DNA of 64,000 nt from Actinomycetes bacterium (GTDB lineage: Bacteria > Actinomycetota > Actinomycetes > Actinomycetales > Dermatophilaceae). Under the pieces are notes generated by a model that was not told the origin of the DNA, did no database searches, and saw only the letters and a program-made list of their open reading frames with translations. The DNA is taken from the NCBI GenBank assembly GCA_029778715.1, contig JAKOPT010000049.1, positions 62,001 to 126,000 on the forward strand, in the 5' to 3' direction. The position numbers and the translations under genes are program-made. Below are positions 10,344 through 18,089 of the stretch, one piece after another (position 1 is the first letter of the stretch; each line of letters begins with the position of its first letter).

Positions 10344-10429
10344 CTGTCCACGATGTGGCTGGGTTATCCACGGCCAGTATCCACAGGTGTGTGGATGGGA
10401 GCCGTTTGCCCAGGTGGTCCTGTGGACGG
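10344..10429. promoter_or_regulatory. Cluster of DnaA-box-like sites
   Basis: Four near matches to TTATCCACA/TTGTCCACA occur within 86 bp: CTGTCCACG (10344), TTATCCACG (10364), GTATCCACA (10377) and, on the minus strand, CCGTCCACA (10421-10429). They lie just upstream of the small membrane gene and nadD. No AT-rich unwinding region or dnaA/dnaN gene is present, so this is not an obvious replication origin; a DnaA-titrating or DnaA-regulated site is possible. Confidence 0.4.
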
Positions 10430-10539
10430 TTCTGTGGCTCGCGACCGGCGAATCGATCCGCGCGAGACGGCCCCCCAAGCCCCTTGCGCCCACCCCCGAA
10501 GAACACTAGACATGTGACCTGCAACCCAATCCGTGACCA

Positions 10540-10848
10540 CCTGGGCAACCAGGACCAGGGAGGGGGTAGGTCGGTTGGATAACGGGCGAACCTCCGGCCC
10601 GTGTCAGCCTCGCGGGGCACCATGACATGGACGGAGTCGTCGCCGACCCGCAAGGGTTGGCGGCGCCGCGAGCGACGTCGCGGAGTGAGCCTGCGCCCGC
10701 CGACCGAGTCGAAGACCGACCCCATCGGGGTTGGCGCCATCGTCGTGTGGCAATCAGAGGGGCGCTGGCCCTGATGACGGACCGGCTCAGGCATGGCGGG
10801 GTCTCCGCCATGGAGGGCCCTCGATCTCATACGTCGAGGGCCCTCTTT
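10540..10848 (+). ncRNA. Candidate structured RNA ending in a terminator
   Basis: This part of the 636-bp gene-free stretch (10317-10952) has no convincing protein. It carries successive hairpins: CGCCGACCC-GCAA-GGGTTGGCG (10641-10662, GNRA loop), CCGACCCC/GGGGTTGG (10716-10734), ATCAG..GG/CCCTGAT (10753-10775) and CATGGCGG/CCGCCATG (10792-10812). Then comes a 12-bp GC stem with TTT (10813-10848). The first two stems share sequence. The 5' end is a guess. It matches no RNA family I recognise (not RNase P, tmRNA, SRP or a known riboswitch); it could also be the leader of the downstream gene. Confidence 0.35.
10813..10848 (+). terminator. Rho-independent terminator
   Basis: Perfect 12-bp arms GAGGGCCCTCGA (10813-10824) and TCGAGGGCCCTC (10834-10845) with a 9-nt loop, followed by TTT on the plus strand. 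No upstream plus-strand protein gene explains it, which is the main reason to suspect a small RNA or leader. Confidence 0.75.
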
Positions 10849-10952
10849 CCATGCCCGGAGGCATCACCAGCCACCCGGGCAAGCCCAGGGCACACAGCAA
10901 CGACCTGGGCAACCCACAGGTCCGACCGAATGGGGGCACCTACGCTGGGGAC

Positions 10953-12056
10953 ATGCCTGACAGCACCGTGCTGAGCATCGTCGTCCCCATGTACAACGAG
11001 GAGGACGTCCTACCCCTTCTCGTGGCCCGGCTGCGCCCGACCGCCGACGCCCTGGTCGCCGACGCGCTCGCCACGGCATACGAAGTGGTCGCCGTCGATG
11101 ACGGCAGCACCGACGCCACCTCGGTGCTGCTCCAACGGCTGACCCGGCAGTGGCCGCAGTTGCGGGTGATCCGGCTACGGGCCAACGCCGGACACCAAGC
11201 GGCCATCTCAGCGGGGCTGGCGCGCGCCGTCGGCGACTACGTCGTCACCATCGACGCCGACCTCCAGGACCCGCCCGAGGCGATCCGCGACATGCTCAGC
11301 ACCGCCATCGACGGCGACCTCGATGTCGTCTACGGCGTCCGCAACGATCGCAGCACCGACTCGCGGTTCAAAAGGTGGAGCGCCGGGGCCTTCTACCGCA
11401 CCCAGCGGGCCTTGTCCAAGGTCGACGCCCCCATCGATGCCGGCGATTTCCGGCTCATGTCCCGCGCCACCGTCGACGCCGTCAACGCCCTCCCCGAACA
11501 TCACCGGGTGTTGCGCTTCGTCGTCCCCGCGCTCGGTTTCCCCGCGGGCCGGGTGTCCTACCGCCGCGACGAGCGCGCCGCTGGCGACAGCAAGTACCCG
11601 CTCACCAAGATGCTGCTTCTCTCTGTCGACTCGGTGACGGGTTTCTCCCTGGCTCCGTTGCGGTTTGCCACGTGGCTGGGATTGCTCGGCGGCCTCGCCG
11701 CGGTGGTCATCCTGCTGTATGCCGTGGGCGCCCAGTGGGCCGGCGCCACCCTCCCCGGGTGGACGTCGACCATCGTCATCGTCGCCGCCGTGGGGGCGGT
11801 CCAGCTCCTGGCGCTCGGCATCCTCGGTGAGTATGTCGGGCGGATGTATGCCGCGATCCAGGGCCGGCCGACCTACTACATCGCCTACGACTCCCAGGAG
11901 GCCGGCCAAGGGAGCACCCCGACCGTGGCCGGGTCGACTGCGCCGGTCAGCGGGTCAGCCGCCTCCGACACGCCGGCCGCGCCGCCCCCGGCGCCCGCGG
12001 GGACCTCAACCGCGGATCTGACCATCCCCCTCGACAACCCACTTGGTCGTCGTTAG
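10953..12056 (+). CDS. Polyprenyl-phosphate glycosyltransferase (GT2, GtrB/DPM1-like)
   Basis: Moves a sugar from a nucleotide donor to a polyprenyl-phosphate carrier at the inner membrane face. 367 residues from ATG 10953 ([17 protein letters not shown]). The GT2 domain has [15 protein letters not shown] and DADLQDPP (metal-binding DxD); two membrane helices follow (about 235-255 and 265-290). The last 50 residues are a Pro/Ala/Ser/Thr-rich tail. Its 3' end overlaps proA by 51 bp on opposite strands. Sugar and acceptor glycan are unknown. Confidence 0.88.
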   Translation: MPDSTVLSIVVPMYNEEDVLPLLVARLRPTADALVADALATAYEVVAVDDGSTDATSVLLQRLTRQWPQLRVIRLRANAGHQAAISAGLARAVGDYVVTIDADLQDPPEAIRDMLSTAIDGDLDVVYGVRNDRSTDSRFKRWSAGAFYRTQRALSKVDAPIDAGDFRLMSRATVDAVNALPEHHRVLRFVVPALGFPAGRVSYRRDERAAGDSKYPLTKMLLLSVDSVTGFSLAPLRFATWLGLLGGLAAVVILLYAVGAQWAGATLPGWTSTIVIVAAVGAVQLLALGILGEYVGRMYAAIQGRPTYYIAYDSQEAGQGSTPTVAGSTAPVSGSAASDTPAAPPPAPAGTSTADLTIPLDNPLGRR

Positions 12057-13316
12057 TTCCGGGAGGGCCATCGGGCCACGGGCGTGCAGTTTCTGGGTGG
12101 AGATGCCGATTTCGGCGCCGAACCCGAACTCCCCGCCGTCGGTGAAGCGGGTGCTCGCGTTGACCATGACCGCGGCCGCGTCGACCTCGGCGACGAACCG
12201 GCGCGCCGCGCCCCGGTCCTCGGTGACGATGGCCTCGGTGTGCCCGGACCCATGGGCCCGGATGTGTTCGAGTGCGGTGTCGAGGTCGGGCACGACGCGC
12301 ACCGCGATTTCGAGGGCGAGGTATTCGGTGTCCCAATCGGCGTCGGTCGCCGCCTCGTGCGTGAGGCCCAGGTCGCCGGCGACCGCACTCGCGACGGCAT
12401 CGGTGTGGAGCACCACGCCCGCGCCAGCCAGATCGGCGAGCAGGCGCGGCAGGAAGGCCGACACGACCGCCTCGTGGACGAGAACGCTTTCGGCCGCGTT
12501 GCACACGCTCGGCCGGTGGGTCTTGGAGTTGAGGACGATGGCTGCGGCCCGGTCGAGGTCGGCGGCGGCATCGACGTAGACGTGACAGTTGCCGACGCCG
12601 GTCTCGATGACGGGCACGGTCGACTCGGTGACGACCGACTGGATCAGCCCCGCACCACCGCGCGGGATGAGCAGGTCGACCTGGCCGCGGGCGGTCATCA
12701 GGGCCCGGACGGCACCGTGACCGCCATCGAGGAGCGCGACGGCATCCTCGGGCAGCCCTTGCCCAGCCAGGGCTGCCCGGAGCACCGCCACCAGCGCAGC
12801 GTTGGTGCTCGCGGCCGCCGACCCGCCGCGCAGGATGACGGCGTTGCCGGACTTGAGGGCGAGGGCGGCCGCATCGACGGTGACGTTGGGGCGGGCCTCG
12901 TAGATCATGCCGACCACGCCCATCGGCACCCGTACCTGTCGGATGTGCAGCCCGTTGGCCAGCGTCGACCCTCGGACGACCTCGCCGACAGGGTCGGGTA
13001 GCCCGGCAACGTCGCGGGTGGCCTGCGCGACCGCAGCAACCCGAGGTGCGTCGAGACGGAGCCGATCGAGCAGGCCGGACGGCATACCCGAATCCCGGCC
13101 CCGCTGGAGGTCGTCGGCGTTCGCGGCCACGATCGTGTCGGTCGCGGCGTCGAGGGCGTCGGCCATCGCCCGCAGGGCGGCGTCCTTTTCGGCGCGGCTC
13201 AGTTGGGCGAGGGTCAGGCTGGCGCGGCGCGCGGCGCGGGCCAAGGTGGTGACCTGGGCCCGGTCGGCCGGGTCGATCCCGTCGGTGCGCGCGGTGCTGG
13301 CGGCAGTGTCGGACAT
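12006..13316 (-). CDS. proA: Glutamate-5-semialdehyde dehydrogenase (gamma-glutamyl phosphate reductase)
   Basis: Second step of proline synthesis: reduces gamma-glutamyl phosphate with NADPH. 436 residues from ATG 13316; the longer frame upstream is antisense to pdxY. An aldehyde-dehydrogenase fold is seen with [22 protein letters not shown] and the catalytic Cys in SVCNAAE. proB, the preceding pathway gene, lies 1.2 kb away, separated by pdxY and a small gene on the other strand. Its stop lies inside the end of the convergent glycosyltransferase gene. Confidence 0.96.
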   Translation of the reverse strand: MSDTAASTARTDGIDPADRAQVTTLARAARRASLTLAQLSRAEKDAALRAMADALDAATDTIVAANADDLQRGRDSGMPSGLLDRLRLDAPRVAAVAQATRDVAGLPDPVGEVVRGSTLANGLHIRQVRVPMGVVGMIYEARPNVTVDAAALALKSGNAVILRGGSAAASTNAALVAVLRAALAGQGLPEDAVALLDGGHGAVRALMTARGQVDLLIPRGGAGLIQSVVTESTVPVIETGVGNCHVYVDAAADLDRAAAIVLNSKTHRPSVCNAAESVLVHEAVVSAFLPRLLADLAGAGVVLHTDAVASAVAGDLGLTHEAATDADWDTEYLALEIAVRVVPDLDTALEHIRAHGSGHTEAIVTEDRGAARRFVAEVDAAAVMVNASTRFTDGGEFGFGAEIGISTQKLHARGPMALPELTTTKWVVEGDGQIRG

Positions 13317-13454
13317 GAGGCCAAGGGTATGCCGTGCGCCCGGCGCCCGCGCCCCGCTCCGGTGGCCGGGCGGGGCAGACGCGCCAGCAGCCCGCGGGAG
13401 GGGGCGGAAGTCCGATGGGCGCGGCATACCGGAGCGGGACGGCATACTTGGGCG

Positions 13455-14309
13455 GTGACCACGATCCTGTCGATCCAGTCCTCTGTCGCCTACGGCCATG
13501 TCGGGAACTCCGCGGCCGTCTTTCCCATGCAACGCCTCGGCGTAGAGGTGTGGCCGGTCTACACCGTCCATTTCTCCAACCACACCGGCTACGGCGCGTG
13601 GCGGGGGCCGTTGCTCGCGGCCGACGACGTCCGCGAGGTGATCACCGGAGTCGAGGAGCGCGGCGCTCTCCCCGAGATCGACGCGGTGCTCTCCGGCTAC
13701 CAGGGCGGCATCCAAATCGGCGACGTCATCCTCGACGCGGTGACGCGGGTCAAGGCGGCCAACCCGGCGGCGATCTACGCCTGTGACCCGGTGATGGGCA
13801 ACGCCAAGTCCGGCTGCTTCGTCCACCCCGACATCCCGGTGTTGCTCCGCGAGCGCGTGGTGCCCCGGGCCGACCTCATCACCCCCAACCAGTTCGAGTT
13901 GGGCTTCCTCACCGGCACCGAACCGGACGACCTGGAGTCGACGTTGGCCGCGGTCGACGCTGCCCGGGCCATGGGACCCTCGACGGTCCTGGTCACCTCG
14001 GTCCTCCAACCGGACCGGCCGGCCGACACGATCGAGATGCTCGCCGTCCACGGCGACGGCGCCTGGATCGTGCGCACCGAGCACCTGCCCCTGAAATGCA
14101 ACGGCTCCGGCGACGTCACGGCGGCCCTGTTCACGACCCATTTGCTCCAGACCGGCGATGCCGCCCTGGCTCTGGCCCGCACCACCTCAAGCGTGTGGGA
14201 CCTCATCAAGCGCACCCTCGACTCGGGCCGGCGCGAGTTGCAACTCGTGCAGAGCCAGGAGGAGATCGCGCACCCGAGGATGCAGTTCGAAGTCACCCGC
14301 GTCCGATGA
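13455..14309 (+). CDS. pdxY: Pyridoxal kinase PdxY
   Basis: Phosphorylates pyridoxal (B6 salvage) in the cytoplasm. 284 residues, ribokinase fold. GTG 13455 is chosen because [18 protein letters not shown] is the family N-terminus. Also seen: CDPVMGN, ITPNQFE and the C-terminal anion-hole motif [12 protein letters not shown], with catalytic Asp. It is divergent from proA across 138 bp. Its stop overlaps the ATG of a small gene. Confidence 0.94.
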   Translation: MTTILSIQSSVAYGHVGNSAAVFPMQRLGVEVWPVYTVHFSNHTGYGAWRGPLLAADDVREVITGVEERGALPEIDAVLSGYQGGIQIGDVILDAVTRVKAANPAAIYACDPVMGNAKSGCFVHPDIPVLLRERVVPRADLITPNQFELGFLTGTEPDDLESTLAAVDAARAMGPSTVLVTSVLQPDRPADTIEMLAVHGDGAWIVRTEHLPLKCNGSGDVTAALFTTHLLQTGDAALALARTTSSVWDLIKRTLDSGRRELQLVQSQEEIAHPRMQFEVTRVR

Positions 14310-14506
14310 CCAGCGATAGGGCAGCGGGTCAATCGATCCCAGACAGCGAGCGCGATGACCGCTCGCACGTGCATCGCGGGAGCCGCGCCGTCGTGACCCG
14401 CCTTGTCGAGTTGGCCGACACCAGCATGGCCTCCAGCGGTTCCTCAGGACGGGAATGGAGCCGCGAGGACCTCTACGACCGCGGCCTCGGAGGGGCCACC
14501 GAGTGA
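14306..14506 (+). CDS. Small antitoxin-like protein coupled to pdxY
   Basis: 66 residues; its ATG overlaps the pdxY stop (ATGA), so it is translationally coupled. The sequence is charged and soluble. The C-terminal part (REWSREDLYDRG) resembles the W-[ST]-RE-[DE]-LYDR tail found on small antitoxin-type proteins, and the preceding VTRLVELADTSMAS is helix-like. No toxin-like gene is adjacent (proB follows, convergent). It could be an orphan antitoxin or another regulator; the assignment is weak. Confidence 0.5.
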   Translation: MTSDRAAGQSIPDSERDDRSHVHRGSRAVVTRLVELADTSMASSGSSGREWSREDLYDRGLGGATE

Positions 14507-14519
14507 GTGGCCTCTGGCG

Positions 14520-15650
14520 CTAAAGAACGGCGAGGTCGTCGCGGTGGATCACTTCGCGCTCGTAATGCGCCCCTAGTTCGCGGGCCAGGTCGCGCGTGGA
14601 GCGGCCGAGCAGGCGCGGCAACTCCGAGGAGGCGTAGTTGACCAGGCCCCGGGCGACGACCCGCCCGTCGGGGGCGCACACGTCGACCGGGTCACGTTCG
14701 ACGAACTGCCCCTCGACGGCCGTAATGCCCGCCGGCAGCAACGATTTGCGCCGCACCGTCACCGCCGCGACCGCCCCCTCATCGAGGACGAGCCGCCCCC
14801 GCGGGGTGGTCGCCGAGGCGAGCCACCGCTTGCGCGAGGCCCGGGTCGCCGCCGCGGGCGCGAACAACGTGCCCACCGGCTCCCCCGCGAACGCCGCCGC
14901 GGCATCGGTGAGGCGCGTCAACACCGTCGGTATGCCGGCCGCTCCCGCGATGCCCGCGGCCTCCACCTTGGTCGTCATCCCGCCGCTGCCCACGGCCGAG
15001 CCGGTGCCCCCGATGGTCACCGATTCCAGATCCTCGGGCGACCCGACGAAGGGCACCCGGACACTGCCCGGCTCCGAGGGTGGCCCGTCGTAGAGGGCGT
15101 CGACATCGGTGAGGAGCACGAGGGCGTCGGCCCCGACGAGATCGGCGACGAGCGCGGCGAGCCGGTCGTTGTCGCCGAACCGGATCTCGTGGGTGGCAAC
15201 CGTGTCGTTTTCGTTGACGATGGGCACGATGCCCAGGTCGAGGAGGCGCTCGAGGGTGCGCTGGGCGTTGGTGTAGTGCGCCCGCCGGGTCACGTCGTCG
15301 GCGGTGAGGAGCACCTGCCCGACGGTGAGCCCGTAGATCCCGAAGAGATGTTGGTATGCCGCGACGAGGGCTCCCTGCCCCACGCTCGCTGCCGCCTGCT
15401 GGGTGGCCAGGTCGCTGGGGCGCCGGGCAAGGCCCAGCGGCCCGATCCCGGCGGCGATCGCGCCCGAGGACACCAGGACGACCTGGTGCCCTTCGAGACG
15501 GCGCCGCGCGAGCACGTCGACGAGGCGCCCGAGGGCCAGGAAATCGAGCGACCCGCCGTCCGGGCTCGTCAGCGACGACGAGCCGACCTTGACGACCAGC
15601 CGGTGACCGGCAGCGATGGCGCGACGCAAGCGGGGGGCACGGGACGGCAT
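14520..15650 (-). CDS. proB: Glutamate 5-kinase
   Basis: First step of proline synthesis, feedback-inhibited by proline. 376 residues: amino-acid kinase domain (VVKVGSSSLTS, VSSGAIAAG, NENDTV, FGDNDRLAA, GSGGMTTKV), then a C-terminal PUA domain from about residue 285. It follows obg by 11 bp on the same strand, in the rplU-rpmA-obg-proB block common in actinobacteria. The start codon is ATG 15650. Confidence 0.96.
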   Translation of the reverse strand: MPSRAPRLRRAIAAGHRLVVKVGSSSLTSPDGGSLDFLALGRLVDVLARRRLEGHQVVLVSSGAIAAGIGPLGLARRPSDLATQQAAASVGQGALVAAYQHLFGIYGLTVGQVLLTADDVTRRAHYTNAQRTLERLLDLGIVPIVNENDTVATHEIRFGDNDRLAALVADLVGADALVLLTDVDALYDGPPSEPGSVRVPFVGSPEDLESVTIGGTGSAVGSGGMTTKVEAAGIAGAAGIPTVLTRLTDAAAAFAGEPVGTLFAPAAATRASRKRWLASATTPRGRLVLDEGAVAAVTVRRKSLLPAGITAVEGQFVERDPVDVCAPDGRVVARGLVNYASSELPRLLGRSTRDLARELGAHYEREVIHRDDLAVL

Positions 15651-15661
15651 ACCGGAAAACC

Positions 15662-17182
15662 TCAGTCCTCGTCGGCGGCGGTCCAGTGACCGGCTCGGCG
15701 CTCGGCGGCCAACTCCTCGCGAGCCGCAGTCTGGGCGTCCTTGCGCGCGTGGAACTCCTCGCGCCGCTGGGCGTTGGTGCGGCGGTGGTGATCCTCGAGG
15801 CGCACGTCCGATCCGCGCGGCCCGGACAGCAACTCGGCACCGGCGCGCATCGTCGGCTCCCAGTCGAAGACGACGGCGTTGTCCTCGGGCCCGATGAGGA
15901 CCGTCGACCCGGGAACTGCCCCGGCGGCGAACAGCCCGTCCTCGACACCGAGGCGGACGAGCCGGTCCGCGAGGTAGCCGACGGCCTCGTCGTTGGCGAA
16001 GTCGGTCTGGCGCACCCAGCGGGTGGGCCGGTCGCCAAGGACGCGGAACGCCTCCCCCTCGGGAGTGCTTTCCCGTCGGATCGTGAACCCCTGATCGTCG
16101 ACGGCCTTGGGCCGGATCACCACGCGGGGCCGGTCGAGCACCTCGATCTCGAGGGCAGCCCGGGCCTGACGCACATGCTCGGCGAGGCTGTACACGAGGG
16201 GTTTGAGGCCCTGGTGCGCCACTGCCGAGACGATGTGGACCTCCAGGCCCTTGGCCTCCAACTCCGGGGCGACCATCTCGGCCAACTCGCGGGCCTCGGG
16301 CACGTCGGCCTTGTTGAGGACCACGATCCGGGTCCGTTCGGACAGCGGCCGGCCACCGAGCGTCGCATCCGGGACGTAGGCGGCGAGCTCGGCCTCGATG
16401 ACGTCGAGGTCGGTCAGCGGGTCACGCCCGGGCTCCAGGGTCGCGCAGTCGACGACATGGACGAGCACCGAGCACCGTTCGACGTGCCGCAAGAACTCCA
16501 GGCCCAGCCCACGCCCCTCGCTCGCCCCCGGGATGAGCCCGGGTACGTCGGCGATGGTGAACCTTTCCGACCCGGCGGTGACGACACCAAGGTTGGGCAC
16601 GAGGGTGGTGAACGGATAGTCGGCGATCTTCGGCTTGGCCGCCGAGACGACCGAAACGAGCGAGGACTTGCCGGCGCTCGGGAAGCCGATGAGCGCGACG
16701 TCGGCGAGTGACTTGAGTTCGAGGATGATGTCGCGGCTCTCCCCCGGCTCCCCGAGGAGGGCGAACCCGGGGGCCTTGCGCCGCTTGGAGGCCAGCGCCT
16801 TGTTGCCGAGCCCGCCGCGGCCCCCCTCGGCGACGGTCACGCTCGTGCCGGCGCCGACGAGGTCGGCGAGCACCTCCCCGTCGGGGGTGGTGACGACGGT
16901 CCCCTCGGGCACCGGCAGCACCAGGTCGGCGCCATCCCCGCCGTTGCGCTCGTCACCGGCCCCGGGACGGCCGTTCTCGGCCTTGCGGTGCGGGGTGTGG
17001 TGGTAGTCGATGAGGGTGGTCGACTGCGGGTCGACGGTGAGGATGACCGACCCGCCGCGCCCGCCGTTGCCGCCGTCGGGCCCCCCGAGCGGTTTGAACT
17101 TCTCGCGGCGCACCGAGGCGACCCCGTGGCCGCCGTTGCCCGCGCTGACGTGGAGGAGGACTCGGTCGACGAAGCTGGCCAT
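15662..17182 (-). CDS. obg: GTPase Obg (CgtA)
   Basis: Essential GTPase in 50S ribosome assembly and stress control. 506 residues from ATG 17182, with GAAAGGAG upstream. Domains: Gly-rich Obg fold ([18 protein letters not shown]), G domain ([27 protein letters not shown]), and a C-terminal OCT domain typical of Gram-positives from about residue 355. The tail is acidic. It is separated from rpmA by two strong hairpins. Confidence 0.96.
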   Translation of the reverse strand: MASFVDRVLLHVSAGNGGHGVASVRREKFKPLGGPDGGNGGRGGSVILTVDPQSTTLIDYHHTPHRKAENGRPGAGDERNGGDGADLVLPVPEGTVVTTPDGEVLADLVGAGTSVTVAEGGRGGLGNKALASKRRKAPGFALLGEPGESRDIILELKSLADVALIGFPSAGKSSLVSVVSAAKPKIADYPFTTLVPNLGVVTAGSERFTIADVPGLIPGASEGRGLGLEFLRHVERCSVLVHVVDCATLEPGRDPLTDLDVIEAELAAYVPDATLGGRPLSERTRIVVLNKADVPEARELAEMVAPELEAKGLEVHIVSAVAHQGLKPLVYSLAEHVRQARAALEIEVLDRPRVVIRPKAVDDQGFTIRRESTPEGEAFRVLGDRPTRWVRQTDFANDEAVGYLADRLVRLGVEDGLFAAGAVPGSTVLIGPEDNAVVFDWEPTMRAGAELLSGPRGSDVRLEDHHRRTNAQRREEFHARKDAQTAAREELAAERRAGHWTAADED

Positions 17183-17204
17183 GGTCGCTCCTTTCGGTGA
17201 TCCG

Positions 17205-17284
17205 GTATGCCGTGAGGGGCGGGCCGCTGCTGGCCCGCCCCTCACGTGTGGTCTCGTGCGCCGCGGGCTGCGCCCGCGGCATAC
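17205..17284 (-). terminator. Double hairpin between rpmA and obg
   Basis: Two perfect stems lie side by side: GTGAGGGGCGGGCC/GGCCCGCCCCTCAC (17212-17245, 14 bp) and GCCGCGGGC/GCCCGCGGC (17260-17280, 9 bp). GTATGCC (17205) and GGCATAC (17278) flank them. There is no T-run, so partial termination or an RNA processing site, lowering obg relative to L21/L27, is more likely than full termination. Confidence 0.6.
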
Positions 17285-17285
17285 C

Positions 17286-17552
17286 TCACGGCGCGGTCGT
17301 CGCCGCCGGGAGGACGTTGACGACTCGACGGCCGCCCTTGGTGCCGAACTCGACGTTGCCGGCGACCAGCGCGAACAAGGTGTCGTCGCCGCCGCGGCCG
17401 ACGCCGCTGCCGGGGTGGAAGTGCGTGCCGCGCTGACGGACGATGATCTCGCCGGCGTTGACGAGTTGGCCGCCGTAGCGCTTGACGCCGAGCCGCTGTG
17501 CGTTCGAGTCACGACCGTTGCGGGTCGAGGACGCACCCTTCTTGTGTGCCAT
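17286..17552 (-). CDS. rpmA: 50S ribosomal protein L27
   Basis: 88 residues, full length. Begins [20 protein letters not shown], so no N-terminal cleavage extension is present. The [10 protein letters not shown] and [10 protein letters not shown] motifs are typical. Its N-terminus reaches the peptidyl-transferase centre. It lies 35 bp after rplU. Confidence 0.98.
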   Translation of the reverse strand: MAHKKGASSTRNGRDSNAQRLGVKRYGGQLVNAGEIIVRQRGTHFHPGSGVGRGGDDTLFALVAGNVEFGTKGGRRVVNVLPAATTAP

Positions 17553-17587
17553 GTCTATCTCCCTTGAGGTGAGTCGCGTGTCGCCGC

Positions 17588-17893
17588 TCAGGCGTCGATC
17601 GAAAGGATCTTGATCTGGGTCAGCGGCTGGCGGTGGCCCTGGCGCTTCTTGTACCCGGTCTTGTTCTTGTACTTCATGATCGTGATCTTGGGGCCCTTGG
17701 CCGGCTTGACGACCTCGGCGGTGACGCTCACCTTGGCGAGGGCGTCGGCGGCGGAGGTGACGGTGGAGCCATCCACCAGGAGCAGGGGGGTCAGGTCGAT
17801 GCGGTCACCGACCGCACCCATCTTGTCGACCAGGAGGACGTCGCCGACGGAAACCTTCTCCTGGCGACCGCCTGCGCGAACAATCGCGTACAC
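17588..17893 (-). CDS. rplU: 50S ribosomal protein L21
   Basis: 101 residues from a GTG start. [17 protein letters not shown] at the N-terminus and [15 protein letters not shown] at the C-terminus are characteristic. First gene of rplU-rpmA-obg-proB. The 184-bp gap to rne contains a copy of the inverted-repeat element. Confidence 0.98.
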   Translation of the reverse strand: MYAIVRAGGRQEKVSVGDVLLVDKMGAVGDRIDLTPLLLVDGSTVTSAADALAKVSVTAEVVKPAKGPKITIMKYKNKTGYKKRQGHRQPLTQIKILSIDA

Positions 17894-18041
17894 GGGAACT
17901 CACTTTCGTTGCGGTGGAGCGCGCTCTGGATGACCGGCAAACAGCGACCCTGCGCGGCAGGACGTCTGACGGTGGGCGCACCGACTTTCCAGTTTACTGT
18001 CCGGTCAGCGCGCCCTCCAAATCGCGGCGCCCCTCCCCCGC

Positions 18042-18089
18042 CATTCGAGGTAAAAACGCCGCGGAATCCGCGCGTTATTACCTCGAATC
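18042..18089. repeat. Inverted-repeat element, copy 2 (forms the rne 3' end)
   Basis: 48 bp, the reverse complement of 1939-1986 with two differences. Outer arms ATTCGAGGTA/TACCTCGAAT and inner CGCCGCGGAATCCGCGCG can fold on either strand. The last residues of the rne product (ADSR) and its TAA stop are encoded by this element. Confidence 0.8.

Noticed and set aside
10344-10429. Chromosomal replication origin
   Set aside because: No dnaA, dnaN or gyr genes, no AT-rich region and only four imperfect boxes.
10327-10830. A 167-codon minus-strand frame in the gene-free stretch
   Set aside because: Arg/Pro/Gly-biased composition without motifs; the same DNA is better explained by hairpins and DnaA-like sites.
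13317-14141. An N-terminal extension of proA
   Set aside because: The extra residues are antisense to pdxY and unlike any ProA; ATG 13316 gives the family length.
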